From contig OX419758.1 in the NCBI GenBank assembly GCA_948567375.1, positions 19,535,001-19,599,000 on the forward strand: a stretch of DNA of 64,000 nt, in the 5' to 3' direction. Shown piece by piece: positions 23,111-32,770 of the stretch. The DNA is from Lunularia cruciata (lineage: Eukaryota > Streptophyta > Marchantiopsida > Lunulariales > Lunulariaceae). The position numbers and the translations under genes were made by a program. Numbering within the stretch: the first letter of the stretch is position 1; the number at the start of each line of letters is the position of its first letter. The notes below the pieces were generated by a model. It was not told where the DNA came from. It ran no database searches and saw only the letters and a program-made list of their open reading frames with translations.

Positions 23111-23539
23111 CAATTATATAAAGAAAAAGAGAAGATGTTATTTGGGAACTCTATATGAATTGGAAAGAGATTATTGATTTGTCAAAAGCATTAGTCAGAT
23201 ATAATTTGATAGATGTTTATAAAATATTGGAAATTATGTTAAAAGATTAGTCCTTTGGCTACATCTTGCTTAAGCCTCATAAATTTCTCAATTTGGGATG
23301 TGTTTTCTTATAATAGATTGTGCCTTGGTCATTATTTTCCAGTTCCTTAACTTGCCAAGGAAGAAGGTTTATGCTATAGTGGCAATTTTTTGCCTCTTTC
23401 TTATCTATTCTTTTTCTCTTGTGGTAATATTTGGCTCTTTTCTTATTTAAAGTTTAACATGTTATTTGCAATGTACAAAGTTGAGAGGATGAAAAATTGA
23501 GACAAGTAATATACCCAAAGGAAAAAGGTTAAAAGAATG
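23111..23539. other. Spacer between inverted family-C arms
   Basis: About 430 bp of AT-rich sequence with no recognised feature lies between two oppositely oriented family-C leader copies. Confidence 0.5.
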
Positions 23540-24110
23540 CAAGAGTACACACTTGCTCAAGCACAATGTTTAGGGAACCAAGGAGAAAAAGGTGCACATC
23601 TATTACTTGTAGCAAAGCAAAGAGGAGGGAAACAAAGTAATTTATGGTTATCTGCTAACCATATGTTTGATATAGGTCCTCAAATAATATGTATGACAAG
23701 GTGCACACCTATTGCTCATAGCAAATCAAAGAGGAGAGAAACAAAGTAATTTATGGTTGTCCTCTCACCATATGTTTGTATACGTCCTCAAATAATATGT
23801 ATGGTAGATGGAGAGGGAACATCCTAGATATAATGGAAGCTCTTATTGCACCACTGCTTGGTTATGAAGACACACTACTCAAGAATTTTTTAATGTCATT
23901 GAGATTCTCATGATAGGAGAGATAATTATAGTTATAGTTCCTTTGCTCTATAAGGAACCTCTTGTTGAATTTTGAAGTAGATAATCAAAATAGGGATAAA
24001 GATGATTAACATTCTCTATAGGAGTGAAAGCATTAGACGATAGTTGTGATAGATAATGATCTTCTTTCCTCTTGGTGACAATGATTTGGATCACTTCCAA
24101 ATCACCATAC
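23540..24110 (-). repeat. Family C leader, inverted copy C1b, with a 109-bp tandem duplication
   Basis: The plus strand here is homologous to the reverse complement of 22,585-23,110 and, in the same sense, to 48,500-49,000 (shared words: gcaccactgcttg against gcacctgcttg, gctatgaagac-like words, tggaagctcttat). A tandem duplication is visible: the unit starting ggtgcac at 23,591 repeats at 23,700 (109-bp period, second copy to about 23,804), both holding aacaaagtaatttatggtt. Confidence 0.65.
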
Positions 24111-25539
24111 TAAGCAAAATTTGTTACTTCTTTAAAGAGTCATTACATATACTCTCATATGTTAAATAGATGATATACTTAGATTGATACCTAGATTGAT
24201 TAGTAGTTTAGGAACACTAGATTGCAACTTTTTACTCATAAAAATTATTAACTTACCGGTTTTGCACAAAAATCATCCACCCAATGTATCACCATGCACA
24301 CACATCATTGGAAGCATATCATAAAAGGAAACTATTGCAACTTAAATTAATTGCAATTGATATTACATTAGACAATTATTGTAATGGAAATTCAATCATT
24401 TAAAGTTATATATTAATCATGCTTGGAGTGCACAAGTAGCACTCCTTCCACTTGGACTTCTCATTAGGATTCATGATTAGAGTAGGAGGTTTGAAGATTT
24501 GTTGCTCTCTTCTTGGAGGAGATGACTTGTGTATCTCATTCATCTTAGACACTTTGATCTAGGCCACATCTCAAGCCCATCTCAAGCCCGTTCACTCACT
24601 TAAATACACATAGGCTATGTATTCTATTTTGACAAGATTTTATATCCCTAGAGCCTTCTAGATGATATGTACTTACCCACCTATATACAAAGTAATACCA
24701 CAAGAATGTGCATGTGATAGTACCATATATTCAACTTTTTAAACTTTGTAATAGGACCATGTATGTTTCTACAATTATAATGAGTGCTGTAGGCTACAGG
24801 TAGCTACTCCCAAAGTATCAGAGGATGTGGTTTCACATTGCATGAAGTTATTGCATCTTAAGCGTTTTTATGAGCCTATGCTTTAGTGGCCTCTCTACAA
24901 GCAAATTGGTTCTTACATGATGGTTTCATATTTCTTCTAGCACTAATTACAACAATCAATTCAAATACTATGATTTCTTCTTTATCTTTTTTTGGTCCAT
25001 GATTGTTTACCTCACCCGACTTGCATAGCACTTCTTGCTTTCATATACTCTTATCTCTAACCTAGGAAGATTCAATAAGACGATTCAAGTAGATCTTAAT
25101 GACTATTTCTATTAATGTGTGTTTTCTTGATAAAACTAGGACCTTCTATTGTGGAGAGAGAGGCTCTAAAGCTTGGCTTTAAGCTTCTCCTTTGATCAAG
25201 GACTTTTGCTTCAAGTTTGAGTTTATTCCATCTTTACTTTGGTTAACAACACCCAAAACCTTAAGTTTACTTAAAAAGTATGCTTGTGGATCTCTATAAT
25301 AGATACATATCCCACATTTTTTATGATGTGCTTCATGTGGAAAGCCTATTAGAATTGATGAACCCATCCAAGATACAATGATATATATTCTATATTTTAC
25401 ATGGTCCCAAGTACAGATTGAATAATGGTTGAATTTCCTTAGACCACCTCCTTAACATGTAAGAGTAAAGATATTGACTTTTATAGATGGATAACATACT
25501 CTATTTGATGTGGTTGTTTCCAACCCTTACAAGCAAATA
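24111..25539. other. No gene recognised
   Basis: AT-rich sequence. No domain, LTR pair or repeat edge was identified. The short minus-strand frame at 25,179-25,367 is not recognised. Confidence 0.4.
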
Positions 25540-25751
25540 TATAGGTACAAGTAACCACCTAAGTAGAAGCAACAACCATCATTACCATCAAGGATAAGGA
25601 GGACTAGTCTATACCATGGCTATCATTTAATGCCTTTTTTCTCCATGATTTAGAGAATTTTGGTCATCTTCTCACCAATTTGATGGTTTCTATTTTGATG
25701 GCTATCAAGAGATAACACTTCAAGAAGTAGCATGTGAATCTATAGAGAAGA
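25540..25751 (+). repeat. Family C leader, copy C2, left half (split by element D)
   Basis: Homologous to 22,585-22,745 (shared words: caaccatca, catcttctcaccaatttgatgg against cttcatcaccaatttaac, aagaagtagcatg). Homology stops at about 25,751 and resumes at 36,690 on the far side of element D. Together the two halves reconstitute the order seen in C1a. Confidence 0.7.
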
Positions 25752-26311
25752 TAAGTGTCGTGTGTATATACATTGCTACACAACATACATTGTTGTCAAC
25801 ATCATACACTATAGAAGCACAACTCACATATAAGTCATACATAGACTCTAAACTACCACAATAATCAGATTATTTACAACTCTCAAATCAACTCAACTCC
25901 GATCAGTCTCTGATCTATCACTCTATAAACTACCAACAACTGGTAACTTATTACAGTCAAGCCACACCCACTCTAGCTAAGAGAATCCAAGTGACGCTCA
26001 CCGGCCTCTGTCCACCATAGCCAGGAACTCGAAGGCTCAACATCAAAGAAGTGAGCTCTCTGAAGTTGCATTGTGAAAGTATACCCCTGGACTTGAGCTA
26101 GGTCTGAAACCCTAACGGTCTTGCTGATGGCACACTTGATGGTTTGAATGGTGCAAATCAATGGTGGGCCCTACCATGAAGTCAGTACCCCAAACACAAA
26201 ATCTGACCGTCAGAAAGTAATCTATGGGAAACTGCTAAAATACCTCTAACTACTATCACTATGACTCCAATGTCCTAGCAATCTAGATGCAACACTATAG
26301 ATGGCATGATA
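25752..26311 (-). repeat. 3' LTR of element D
   Basis: The segment 25,865-26,311 matches 36,235-36,684 almost word for word (shared: caagccacacccactctagc, ggcctctgtccaccatag, ctctaactactatcact). Read on the minus strand it starts TGTCAC/TATCAT at 26,311. The outer 100 bp (25,755-25,860) has no match in the 5' LTR but is duplicated just inside, at 26,315-26,410. By eye the paired parts differ at roughly one base in eight to ten, so the insertion is old. Confidence 0.8.
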
Positions 26312-26410
26312 GGAGTCGTGCATATATACATTGCTACACAATATACATTGCTATCAACATCATACACTATAGAAGCACAACTCACATATAAGACATACAT
26401 AGACTCTAAA
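26312..26410 (-). repeat. 100-bp direct repeat of the outer LTR end, element D
   Basis: The segment around 26,315-26,410 repeats 25,755-25,860 (shared words: tatatacattgctacacaa, catacactatagaagcacaa, tcacatataag). The two copies flank the 447-bp LTR core. This looks like a truncated tandem LTR left by unequal recombination, but it could also be a distinct subterminal duplication. Confidence 0.75.
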
Positions 26411-26586
26411 GTGTCACAATTGCTCCCCTAGGTGGTGGTTAGGTCCCTCTAACTCCAGATAGCCATCTACTCCAAGTATATGGTATACCTTATGATGGGT
26501 AAAGATCAGAAGGCCGGGTGCTATGGAGCCCCATCATAGTCGTCTATCTACAATCTATACCATATAAAGAATGAACTAGCTATAGG

Positions 26587-26999
26587 TCAAGTACATATAG
26601 GACATAACCACTGTCCTTGAGGAACCACCATGAGGGGAGGAGTCATACATACTATATGCCATCCTCTCAAACAGCTATCAAATACTAACATAGTCGTAGC
26701 TCCACCAGAAGAGCCACATAACACACACCTCAAGCTTGCACGTACAAGTGCCAAGCTTGGGTCTATAGTACCATCAATGTTTGGGAGGTGGCATGGCGCA
26801 CAATTGCACACATGATCCTTCCAAATGACACCATCATGTCCTTCCAACACAAGGATTCCAGATGGCAAAACCTCATGCACTCTCAAGATAGTACGGCCTG
26901 TCAAAACATCAAGTGTCATTGGTGTGTTTGTTGTAGATATACATAGTCTCTTGGATGAAATTGACGGATTGAGGGTATATAACCTCATCCTTGAATGGT
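26587..26999 (-). pseudogene. Integrase C-terminus with PHD finger (element D)
   Basis: A 133-codon open frame (26,988-26,587) ends the pol polyprotein. Its first part (TPMTLDVLTGRTILRVHEVL, LVLEGHDGVIWKDHVCNCAP) is in the place of the integrase C-terminal domain. It ends in a PHD-type zinc finger: CVLC (26,716-26,727), MLVFDSCLRGWHIVC, PPL, VPQGQWLCPIC (last CPIC 26,593-26,604), then a stop. The pattern is C-x2-C ... [F]-x2-C ... H-x2-C ... C-x2-C; the third ligand is Phe (codon ttt) where Cys is expected, a one-base change. PHD fingers read histone H3 tails, so the inferred role is chromatin targeting of integration, parallel to the chromodomain of chromoviruses. Confidence 0.8.
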
Positions 27000-27838
27000 A
27001 GCATAGCGTAAGGTATCTCCATGCTGAGCAATTTCCAAGTTCTCAAAGGCCATCAGCATCACTCTCTGAAAGATCTCTACCTATTAAGAACATGCGCTCA
27101 TCCATATATTTGGATCATCCAAATCCAAGACTTTAGTAGCATCTCAACGAATGGTTGTAGGTAAATCTAGATCTCATCCATAAAGTAGAAAGTGAGGAGA
27201 GGAGGATGCTAAGGAGGCTTGCCGGCTGAACTGATAGCCCATGGCCAACCAAGGTAAATGGAGATCCCAATCTCTCAAGTGGCCTCTCTACAAATCATAC
27301 TTCTGCAATCCTCTCTTCAACGTTGAACCACTCTCTCTACTAAGCCATTTGCCTTAGGGTGATCTTGGGATGTAGTACAATGATCAATCAAAGCCTTGTC
27401 ACACAAGACCTGAAACTCCCCCAAGAACTTTATACCCTAATCAATCAAAACCTCAACTGGTGCACCAAAATGACTAAGAACTCAATCCAGGAACAAGTAA
27501 GTTATCCCTTCACTAGACTTGTCAAGAATTGCCACCAACTCAATCCACTTGGAGAAGTGATCCACCATCACCAAAATATACCAATGATGTCTCACAATCA
27601 GTGATAAAGGTCTATCAAAGTCCAAACTCCAACAGTAACCCAATTCCATGATAGGTAATGGGTGTAATTGTGGCATAGGAGCATTGAATGATGCTCTAAC
27701 TCTATCACAAACCACACATCTAGCAACAAATTGTTGTACCTTGGTTTGCATACCACGCCACCAATAATGACTTTGGAGTAAGCTATTTGTATGCTTTACT
27801 CCAAAATGTCCTAGCTCTTCATGAGCATTATGGACCAA
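27000..27838 (-). pseudogene. Integrase zinc-binding and catalytic core (element D)
   Basis: The open part 27,838-27,482 contains the H2C2 region (HNAHEELGHFGVKHT, YWWRGMQ, CVVCDRVR) and the start of the core with SLDFDRPL and VMVDHFSKWIELVA. Beyond it, in minus-strand order, come VLSHFGAPVEVLID, an in-frame amber stop replacing Gln, FLGEFQVLCDKALIDH, and HPKANGLVERVVQ. The three catalytic carboxylates (Asp in SLDF, Asp in VLID, Glu in GLVER) are all present, unlike the integrase at 2.5-3.7 kb. A frameshift near 27,330 and later stops inactivate it. Confidence 0.88.
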
Positions 27839-28210
27839 ATGTGGTCTCTAAGATGGAAGTGGTACTATTCATACTCTACCATCCTTCCATACTCAAAGAA
27901 GGTATCTATCCTCCAATCTGAACTGCCTAGCTCATTGAGGAGCATGGTCTCTCTCCTTGGCCCCAAATCTGACACCCACAACACCAATGTGAAGATAGTC
28001 CATCACTAAGACATCATCATGAATGTCTTGCTGAACTATACAAATATCTTCACTCTCTAAATCTATGATCTCAATAACTCCTCTTGTATGTGCTGAGAGA
28101 GATACCACCAAAGCCTCAAAAATATACAGAGAAAGGCCAATGCATGCCAACCTGGCACCATCTCCTCATCTGTCTCACCATGCCAACGTGCTCCTATCTG
28201 ATCCTACTGG

Positions 28211-28558
28211 CTAGGACATGGTTTCTCTCAGCCCATTTGCATCATGGTTCACCACTCCAGTTCTATGAACAACCATGAAATCATACTCCTGTAAAATCAG
28301 AGCCCATTGTGCAAGCTTCCTTGAAAGCTTGTCGGACTCCATCAACCATTTCAACGGTTGATGATCAATGATGAGAGTGAAGGGCTTACCAAATAGGTAA
28401 CATTGGAAATATGCTATTGCCCAAATTGCTACCAAGCACTCTCCCTCATATGAACTATACTTCACCTCCGTTGAGTTGTTGGAGCGACTAGCATAGGCCA
28501 CCACAAACTCCTTCCCCTCACCATCATGTTGGGTGAGCACCGCTCCAAGTCCCAACAT
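28211..28558 (-). pseudogene. RNase H domain (element D)
   Basis: A 115-codon stop-free frame contains LGAVLTQHDGEGKEFVVAYA, SSYEGECLVAIWAI, YLFGKPFTLIIDHQPLKWLM and KLAQWALILQEYDF, then HRTGVVNHDANGL. It covers the gypsy RNase H from the second core block onward; the upstream catalytic part lies in another frame near 28,570. It is one of the best preserved coding stretches in the window. Confidence 0.92.
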
Positions 28559-28599
28559 ACTCCAATCAATATGAACCTAAAATGGTCATCCTCTAATTG

Positions 28600-29420
28600 G
28601 TCTCCTCAAAATAGAAGCCTCTCCTTGAGCTCTACAAAAGCTCTCTCCTACTCATCTCCCCAATACCACTCTTGTGTAAGCTAGATCAGCTTCATCAAGG
28701 CCTTGGCAATGGCACTAAATCATCTAACATAGCGGCAATAGAACTTCACCAACCCAAGGAATACTCACACTCTACTCACATCCATAGGTCAAGGAATATA
28801 TGCACTAGCCTCCACCTTGGTCTACTGAACACCAATTCCTCTAGGGTAGATAGTGCGACCCAAATACTCAACCTATTCATGGAAGAACCTACACTTCCCA
28901 AGATGTAATTTAAGTCCATGAGACCTCAACCTCTCAAACACCTCCAACAATTGTCACTCATGCTTGTCCATAGAAGTGCTATTGACTAAAATATCATCAA
29001 CATAGCACCAAGCAAAATCCAATCCAGCTAGGACCTAATCTAGCTACGATCCTATCCATGACACTTTGGAACTCAATAGGAGCATTCTTTAACCCAAATG
29101 GTAAGAACCTCCACTGATATAACATATCCTTACCATGAGGATCAATAGCCCAAAATGTTGTCTTGCATTTATCCTCCTTCCTTATTGGCAACTGATGATA
29201 TCACACTCAAAGATCCAAAGTACTTAAGACCTTTGCATCCCCAAATGCATCAAAAATCTACTTTGGTGTAGGCATGGCATACCAATCAGCCCTAGTCTAT
29301 CGGTTGATAGGACGGTAATCTCCACACATCTGTCTATCCGTGTAGTTGCCATGCATATCCTTCTTGTTTGTATCACTATAGCTGATGCATACTCTCCTTG
29401 TGAAATCTCTACCAAACCAA
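28600..29420 (-). pseudogene. Reverse transcriptase (element D)
   Basis: Minus-strand blocks in order: RICMATTRIDRCVEI (29,380-29,330), DEVRLG-type fragments with MPCLHQSRFL (about 29,270), then 29,191-28,997 with PIRKEDKCKTTFWAIDPHGK, YQWRFLPFGLKNAPIEFQ and VMDRIVARLG. The catalytic box YVDD is read in an adjacent frame at 28,993-29,004, followed by ILVNSTSMDKHE. Thumb-region words continue to about 28,600. Stops and at least two frameshifts are present. Confidence 0.88.
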
Positions 29421-29587
29421 CGTCAAAAAGGTCTTTACTCCGACTCTAAATCAATATCCTCTCCATGTCACTATAATGATAAGGACATCAAAAAATTGAT
29501 GTATTGCTAGTCAGCTCAATCCGTATACCATGTCCTTTTAGAGCACCTAAATCCCTCATAATGAAGGCAAAACAACTTGTGTAGCTC

Positions 29588-30146
29588 TGTAATACTCAAA
29601 GGACAAAGAAGAGAGAAAACATAGATTTCACACTCAATCATCTGATGCCCCAAAGGAGCACCTTTATTATATAGAAAAAGAGGATCTCCTCCAAGGAAGC
29701 TCCACCATAGGATTAGATACATAGATAGGTGACATGTCAGCAAGCTCCACCCTTGGATTACTTACTTGGATGGGTGACATGTTGGTCTTGGTCCTATATG
29801 GTTGGTCAAACAAGCTTTGATCAAGAGAATCTTCTTAAAGGAATCTTAGAATCACATGGGTGAGGTACCATTGGAAAGCTCTCAATGAGACAAATTAGGG
29901 GGAGGGAAGCCAACCTTTCTTTTATTGGGGAGAAATTTGCACATTTTGAGGTCTAATTCATCCATTTAGGCCTCCAAAATTGCCTTCAAAGATTTCAAGC
30001 ATATTTAGATTCCTATTCTATCAGTAGAAGTCCCCTTTTGGTGATACCTCTTTTTGATCTGTTTAGTCCATCATGTGTAACATCCTTCCAAATGTTACCA
30101 AACCAAATTTCACATCTAGATCATATGGCTAGCTCTTGGTATTACA
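29588..30146 (-). mobile_element. Solo LTR F1 (559 bp) with perfect 5-bp target duplication
   Basis: Read on the minus strand the unit starts TGTAATACCA and ends GAGTATTACA. Flanks on the plus strand are agctc at 29,583-29,587 and agctc at 30,147-30,151. A second copy, F2, lies at 61,537-62,126 with matching ends. F1 is inserted in element D upstream of RT. Conserved internal words shared with F2 include agaggtatcaccaaaag, acatgtcac and tggagcttccttggagga. Confidence 0.93.
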
Positions 30147-30151
30147 AGCTC

Positions 30152-30740
30152 CTCAAGAACCCCAAACTCTCCGTCTTTCCTCTCTTGTAAGCTTGGGTCC
30201 AAGATCTGGCTCCCAAGTATCCTCTAGAACTATTGCAAGAGTGGAATACGTACTGATTGGCTGCTACATTGGGACCTTGTGAGCACTAGTGTCATGCTCT
30301 TGACTACTAGAGGTTCCAACCTTTGTGTGAAAAACTCCCTCCACTTTGGTTGCAAGCTCCACACATCCTCTAGCTGCATCCAAAGTGGACCAAGGGTGTA
30401 ATCCAAGTAGCCCATGTTCACTTGGATGGACTCCAAGTAGACCACTCGCCCTAGTAGCTATGGCTGTGTCCCAAGAATACCATGTCCACTCGGTCCATCA
30501 TTCGCTCTCTCATCAACGTTAGGCTCCACCAATTGCTATAACTGTAAGTCCTAAACAAGTCCATGTCCTCTTTCTCAAAAAGCATGAGAGCTTGGGAAAC
30601 TCATAAGTGTGGGAAAAGCGGCTCTAGGCTATCCAACTAGGTTCACCATTTCCATAGGTGACCTATCCCACTACTACCGTTTGAGACTAACACCCCACAT
30701 CCAAGATGTCATCAACAAGGATGTGGTCTAGTTGTTGAAT
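30152..30740 (-). pseudogene. DNMT-RT linker (element D)
   Basis: Decayed coding sequence between the methyltransferase core and RT, on the minus strand. It includes REVLQRAYDRIQQLDHILVD (about 30,770-30,710), GVHPSEHGLLGLHPW (about 30,430-30,380) and FGVLEEL just before the F1 insertion; LHKLFCLHYEGF continues on the other side of F1 (about 29,585-29,550). The first part probably corresponds to the DNMT C-terminal half (target recognition and motifs IX-X), but those motifs are not clearly readable. Confidence 0.55.
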
Positions 30741-32060
30741 CCTATCATATGCACGTTGTAAAACCTCTCTAGGTAAGAGGTTCATCCACCAAAGACAAAG
30801 ACAATGAGCCCATGATCCCACCCTAGCTACATCCAACAATACAATAGGTCCCATCCAAGAATGGACCTAATGTGTACTTACCACCACTTTGGTGCAAGAA
30901 TCACCCATCAAAGGAACATTCTCCAAAAGGTAAGTTGGAGAAATGGACTAATGAACTTGGAGATGTTGTAGTATCCGTAACATCTTCCAAAACACACCAG
31001 AATGAAGATCTTGAAGACCCAAACCTCGGCCAGCACATGTATGTCCCTTACATGGCCATTCTAAAATCACCAAATGAACATACCTATGTTGCTCTAGGTC
31101 ATACGCCCCAATAAGGAAATGTCTACTGATAGGGCCTTTTGGTAACCCTTGACTATTGACATTAGTAATAACTCCGGATATTGATAAGCCAAGTGTGCCA
31201 CATGATGTAGAGAGACCCGCCTAGCAGTCTTATCTCTCTCCACATACAAGTACCTTTGTACTAGTATAGCCGCCTATAGGACCATAGTTAGTCATGTAAC
31301 ACCCATTTGTTCATGTGTGTGGTATTGTGATATTTAGCTTAGTATTACAAGTACTTGAGAGATATTATTTATATAAGAGATAAAGGATGATTCTACATTA
31401 GTCATGATTAGCTAAAATTAGTTATAGCTAAGATAGAGTGGACCTTACTTTAGAGGAAGTGGAAAAGATGAGCACCACTATTTTGGATTCTAGTGTGTTG
31501 ACTTGATATTATTTCTACATGTTTTGCTTTGAGGAAAGAGTTGAGAACCCTTGGGCCCGCAAGCCTTTTTGTTTTGGATTCTTCTATAGTCCAAGGATAG
31601 CCCATGTGAAGGAATCCTTGACTTAGTGGTTGGGTCAAGATAAGATCACATGCTTAGTGGATTTGCCCATGTGGATGGATATTCCTTTATACGTTTTGAC
31701 TTTACTTGACTTTTAGCCTAGTAACTTAAGTTACTCTAGTAATTAGTAACTTTGGTACGTAACTATTTCACAAGTATATAAACAAGGGGTGAGGAAGTAC
31801 TCATCATCCTTTCATATGCAACTATCTCTCTCTCATTGAGTTCTCTAGTGAGCAATGTCTTGAGTCTTGGAGTGTTAGTCTTGGAAGAGTATGATGGAGT
31901 TGGGGTTCTTTATCTTCTTAGTCCATGGTGCATTACCATAATAGCTATCAGAGGTTCATCTTGAGTGAGAGACAGGCCGGCTCATAGTCCGGTGCTAATC
32001 CCATCGAACAACTCCAATAGACATACTCTCTCTATTGGATACTGCCAAGCAATGAGTGTG
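30741..32060 (-). pseudogene. C5-cytosine DNA methyltransferase domain (element D), split by solo LTR E2
   Basis: Minus-strand order: motif I LLELFDGISTGL (FDG at 32,000-32,008; FxGxG-type SAM-binding loop with Ser for the second Gly); solo LTR E2; motif II RYLYVERD (about 31,232-31,256); motif IV EWPCKGHTCAG, with catalytic Cys codon 31,050-31,052; LGLQDLHSGVFWKML; motif VI LLENVPLMGDS (ENV at 30,915-30,923); and a motif-VIII-like block AHCLCLWWMNL (about 30,780-30,809), where Arg would be expected at both Cys positions. The first two motifs read in one frame across the E2 target duplication; a frameshift follows, then at least two stops. Known C5 MTases flip and methylate cytosine using these motifs. 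In a retrotransposon the domain could methylate the element's own DNA; that role is inference. The domain lies between protease and RT. Confidence 0.88.
31295..31984 (+). mobile_element. Solo LTR E2 (690 bp) inserted in the DNMT of element D
   Basis: Starts TGTAACACCC and ends GGCCGGCTCA, the same ends as E1 (20,087-20,762, opposite strand). Flanks are tagtca at 31,289-31,294 and tagtcc at 31,985-31,990, i.e. five of six bases retained. It contains TATA-like sequence (agtatataaac, about 31,772-31,782). No coding sequence. It separates DNMT motif I from motif II. Confidence 0.87.
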
Positions 32061-32329
32061 ATATCTAGAGGTATCAAGGTAATTGACTCTGGAGGCTCAT
32101 CCTCAAACTTATCTCTTGGTGGTACAAAGGCTACACTCCAAGCTTATTGCACCAATCGATCTGCATGCTGCTGCAATGCCTCCTCCAAACTCCACAATGG
32201 AACATCCAAGGTCGATGGAACAATCTCACTTGTACTCCAAATCCAAGTCATCTCCTCTTGTATTGGAGGATCCTTTGCATGGGCGTTCCCCTCCAATAAC
32301 TCACCAAGCCAAGTAATTGCACCATTGAA
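32061..32329 (-). pseudogene. Protease-DNMT linker (element D)
   Basis: A minus-strand frame (32,350-32,144) reads LGELLEGNAHAKDPPIQEE and STLDVPLWSLEEALQQHAD, and then in a shifted frame FVPPRDKFEDEPPESI (about 32,120-32,070) leads into motif I of the DNMT. No independent domain is recognised. The 140-codon plus-strand frame at 31,965-32,387 is an antisense shadow. Confidence 0.6.
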
Positions 32330-32770
32330 AGTTGAAACTAATGTTGCCATGGTCCCGGACTGTAGTGACCAAGACTACCACTATTAAAGCGTACCGGTAG
32401 GCAACATACTCCTCCCTCACCAAACTGCCAACTTGGTCTATAGGAGGTTGTCTCCTCCCAATAGTCAATGCTGAAACCCATGGGGTACAACACTACTCTT
32501 CCAACTAGCACATCACATGACTCAACTATTGTTGCAATAGCCTGAGCTCTCACCACCAAGCTATCAGTCAGATGACTAGGCTAAACCTGGACAAAAAACC
32601 CCCATGTATGATGTATTATGTCAAACCTCTACCTAGAGATGTCTGAATCTGAAATGAACACCTCTCTACATCGATCTTTTGTAACTCCAGACCAACTACT
32701 ACAACCTTTCTCAACATAAGAGGTTGTGCACCAAAGTCTAACAAGACTCTCTGTGGTATATAGATCTTCC
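32330..32770 (-). pseudogene. Aspartic protease (element D)
   Basis: The active-site region reads LLDFGAQPLML on the minus strand (DFGAQ at 32,724-32,738); the canonical DSG has become DFG, a one-base change. Downstream, 32,559-32,338 contains SCDVLVGRVVLYPMGFSIDY and WEETTSYRPSWQFGEGG, matching the expected 'dvLvG.dvL' block near the protease C-terminus. Frameshifts separate the two blocks. The position between gag and the DNMT follows normal gypsy order. Confidence 0.75.

Noticed and set aside
31944-31954. tRNA-iMet-like primer site (gctatcagagg) marking an LTR end
   Set aside because: Two independent copies (E1, E2) both extend about 30 bp further, to GGCTCA followed by the target duplication, so the word lies inside the unit.
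31965-32387. 140-codon plus-strand frame
   Set aside because: It starts inside solo LTR E2, crosses the insertion boundary and is antisense to DNMT motif I and the protease linker of element D.
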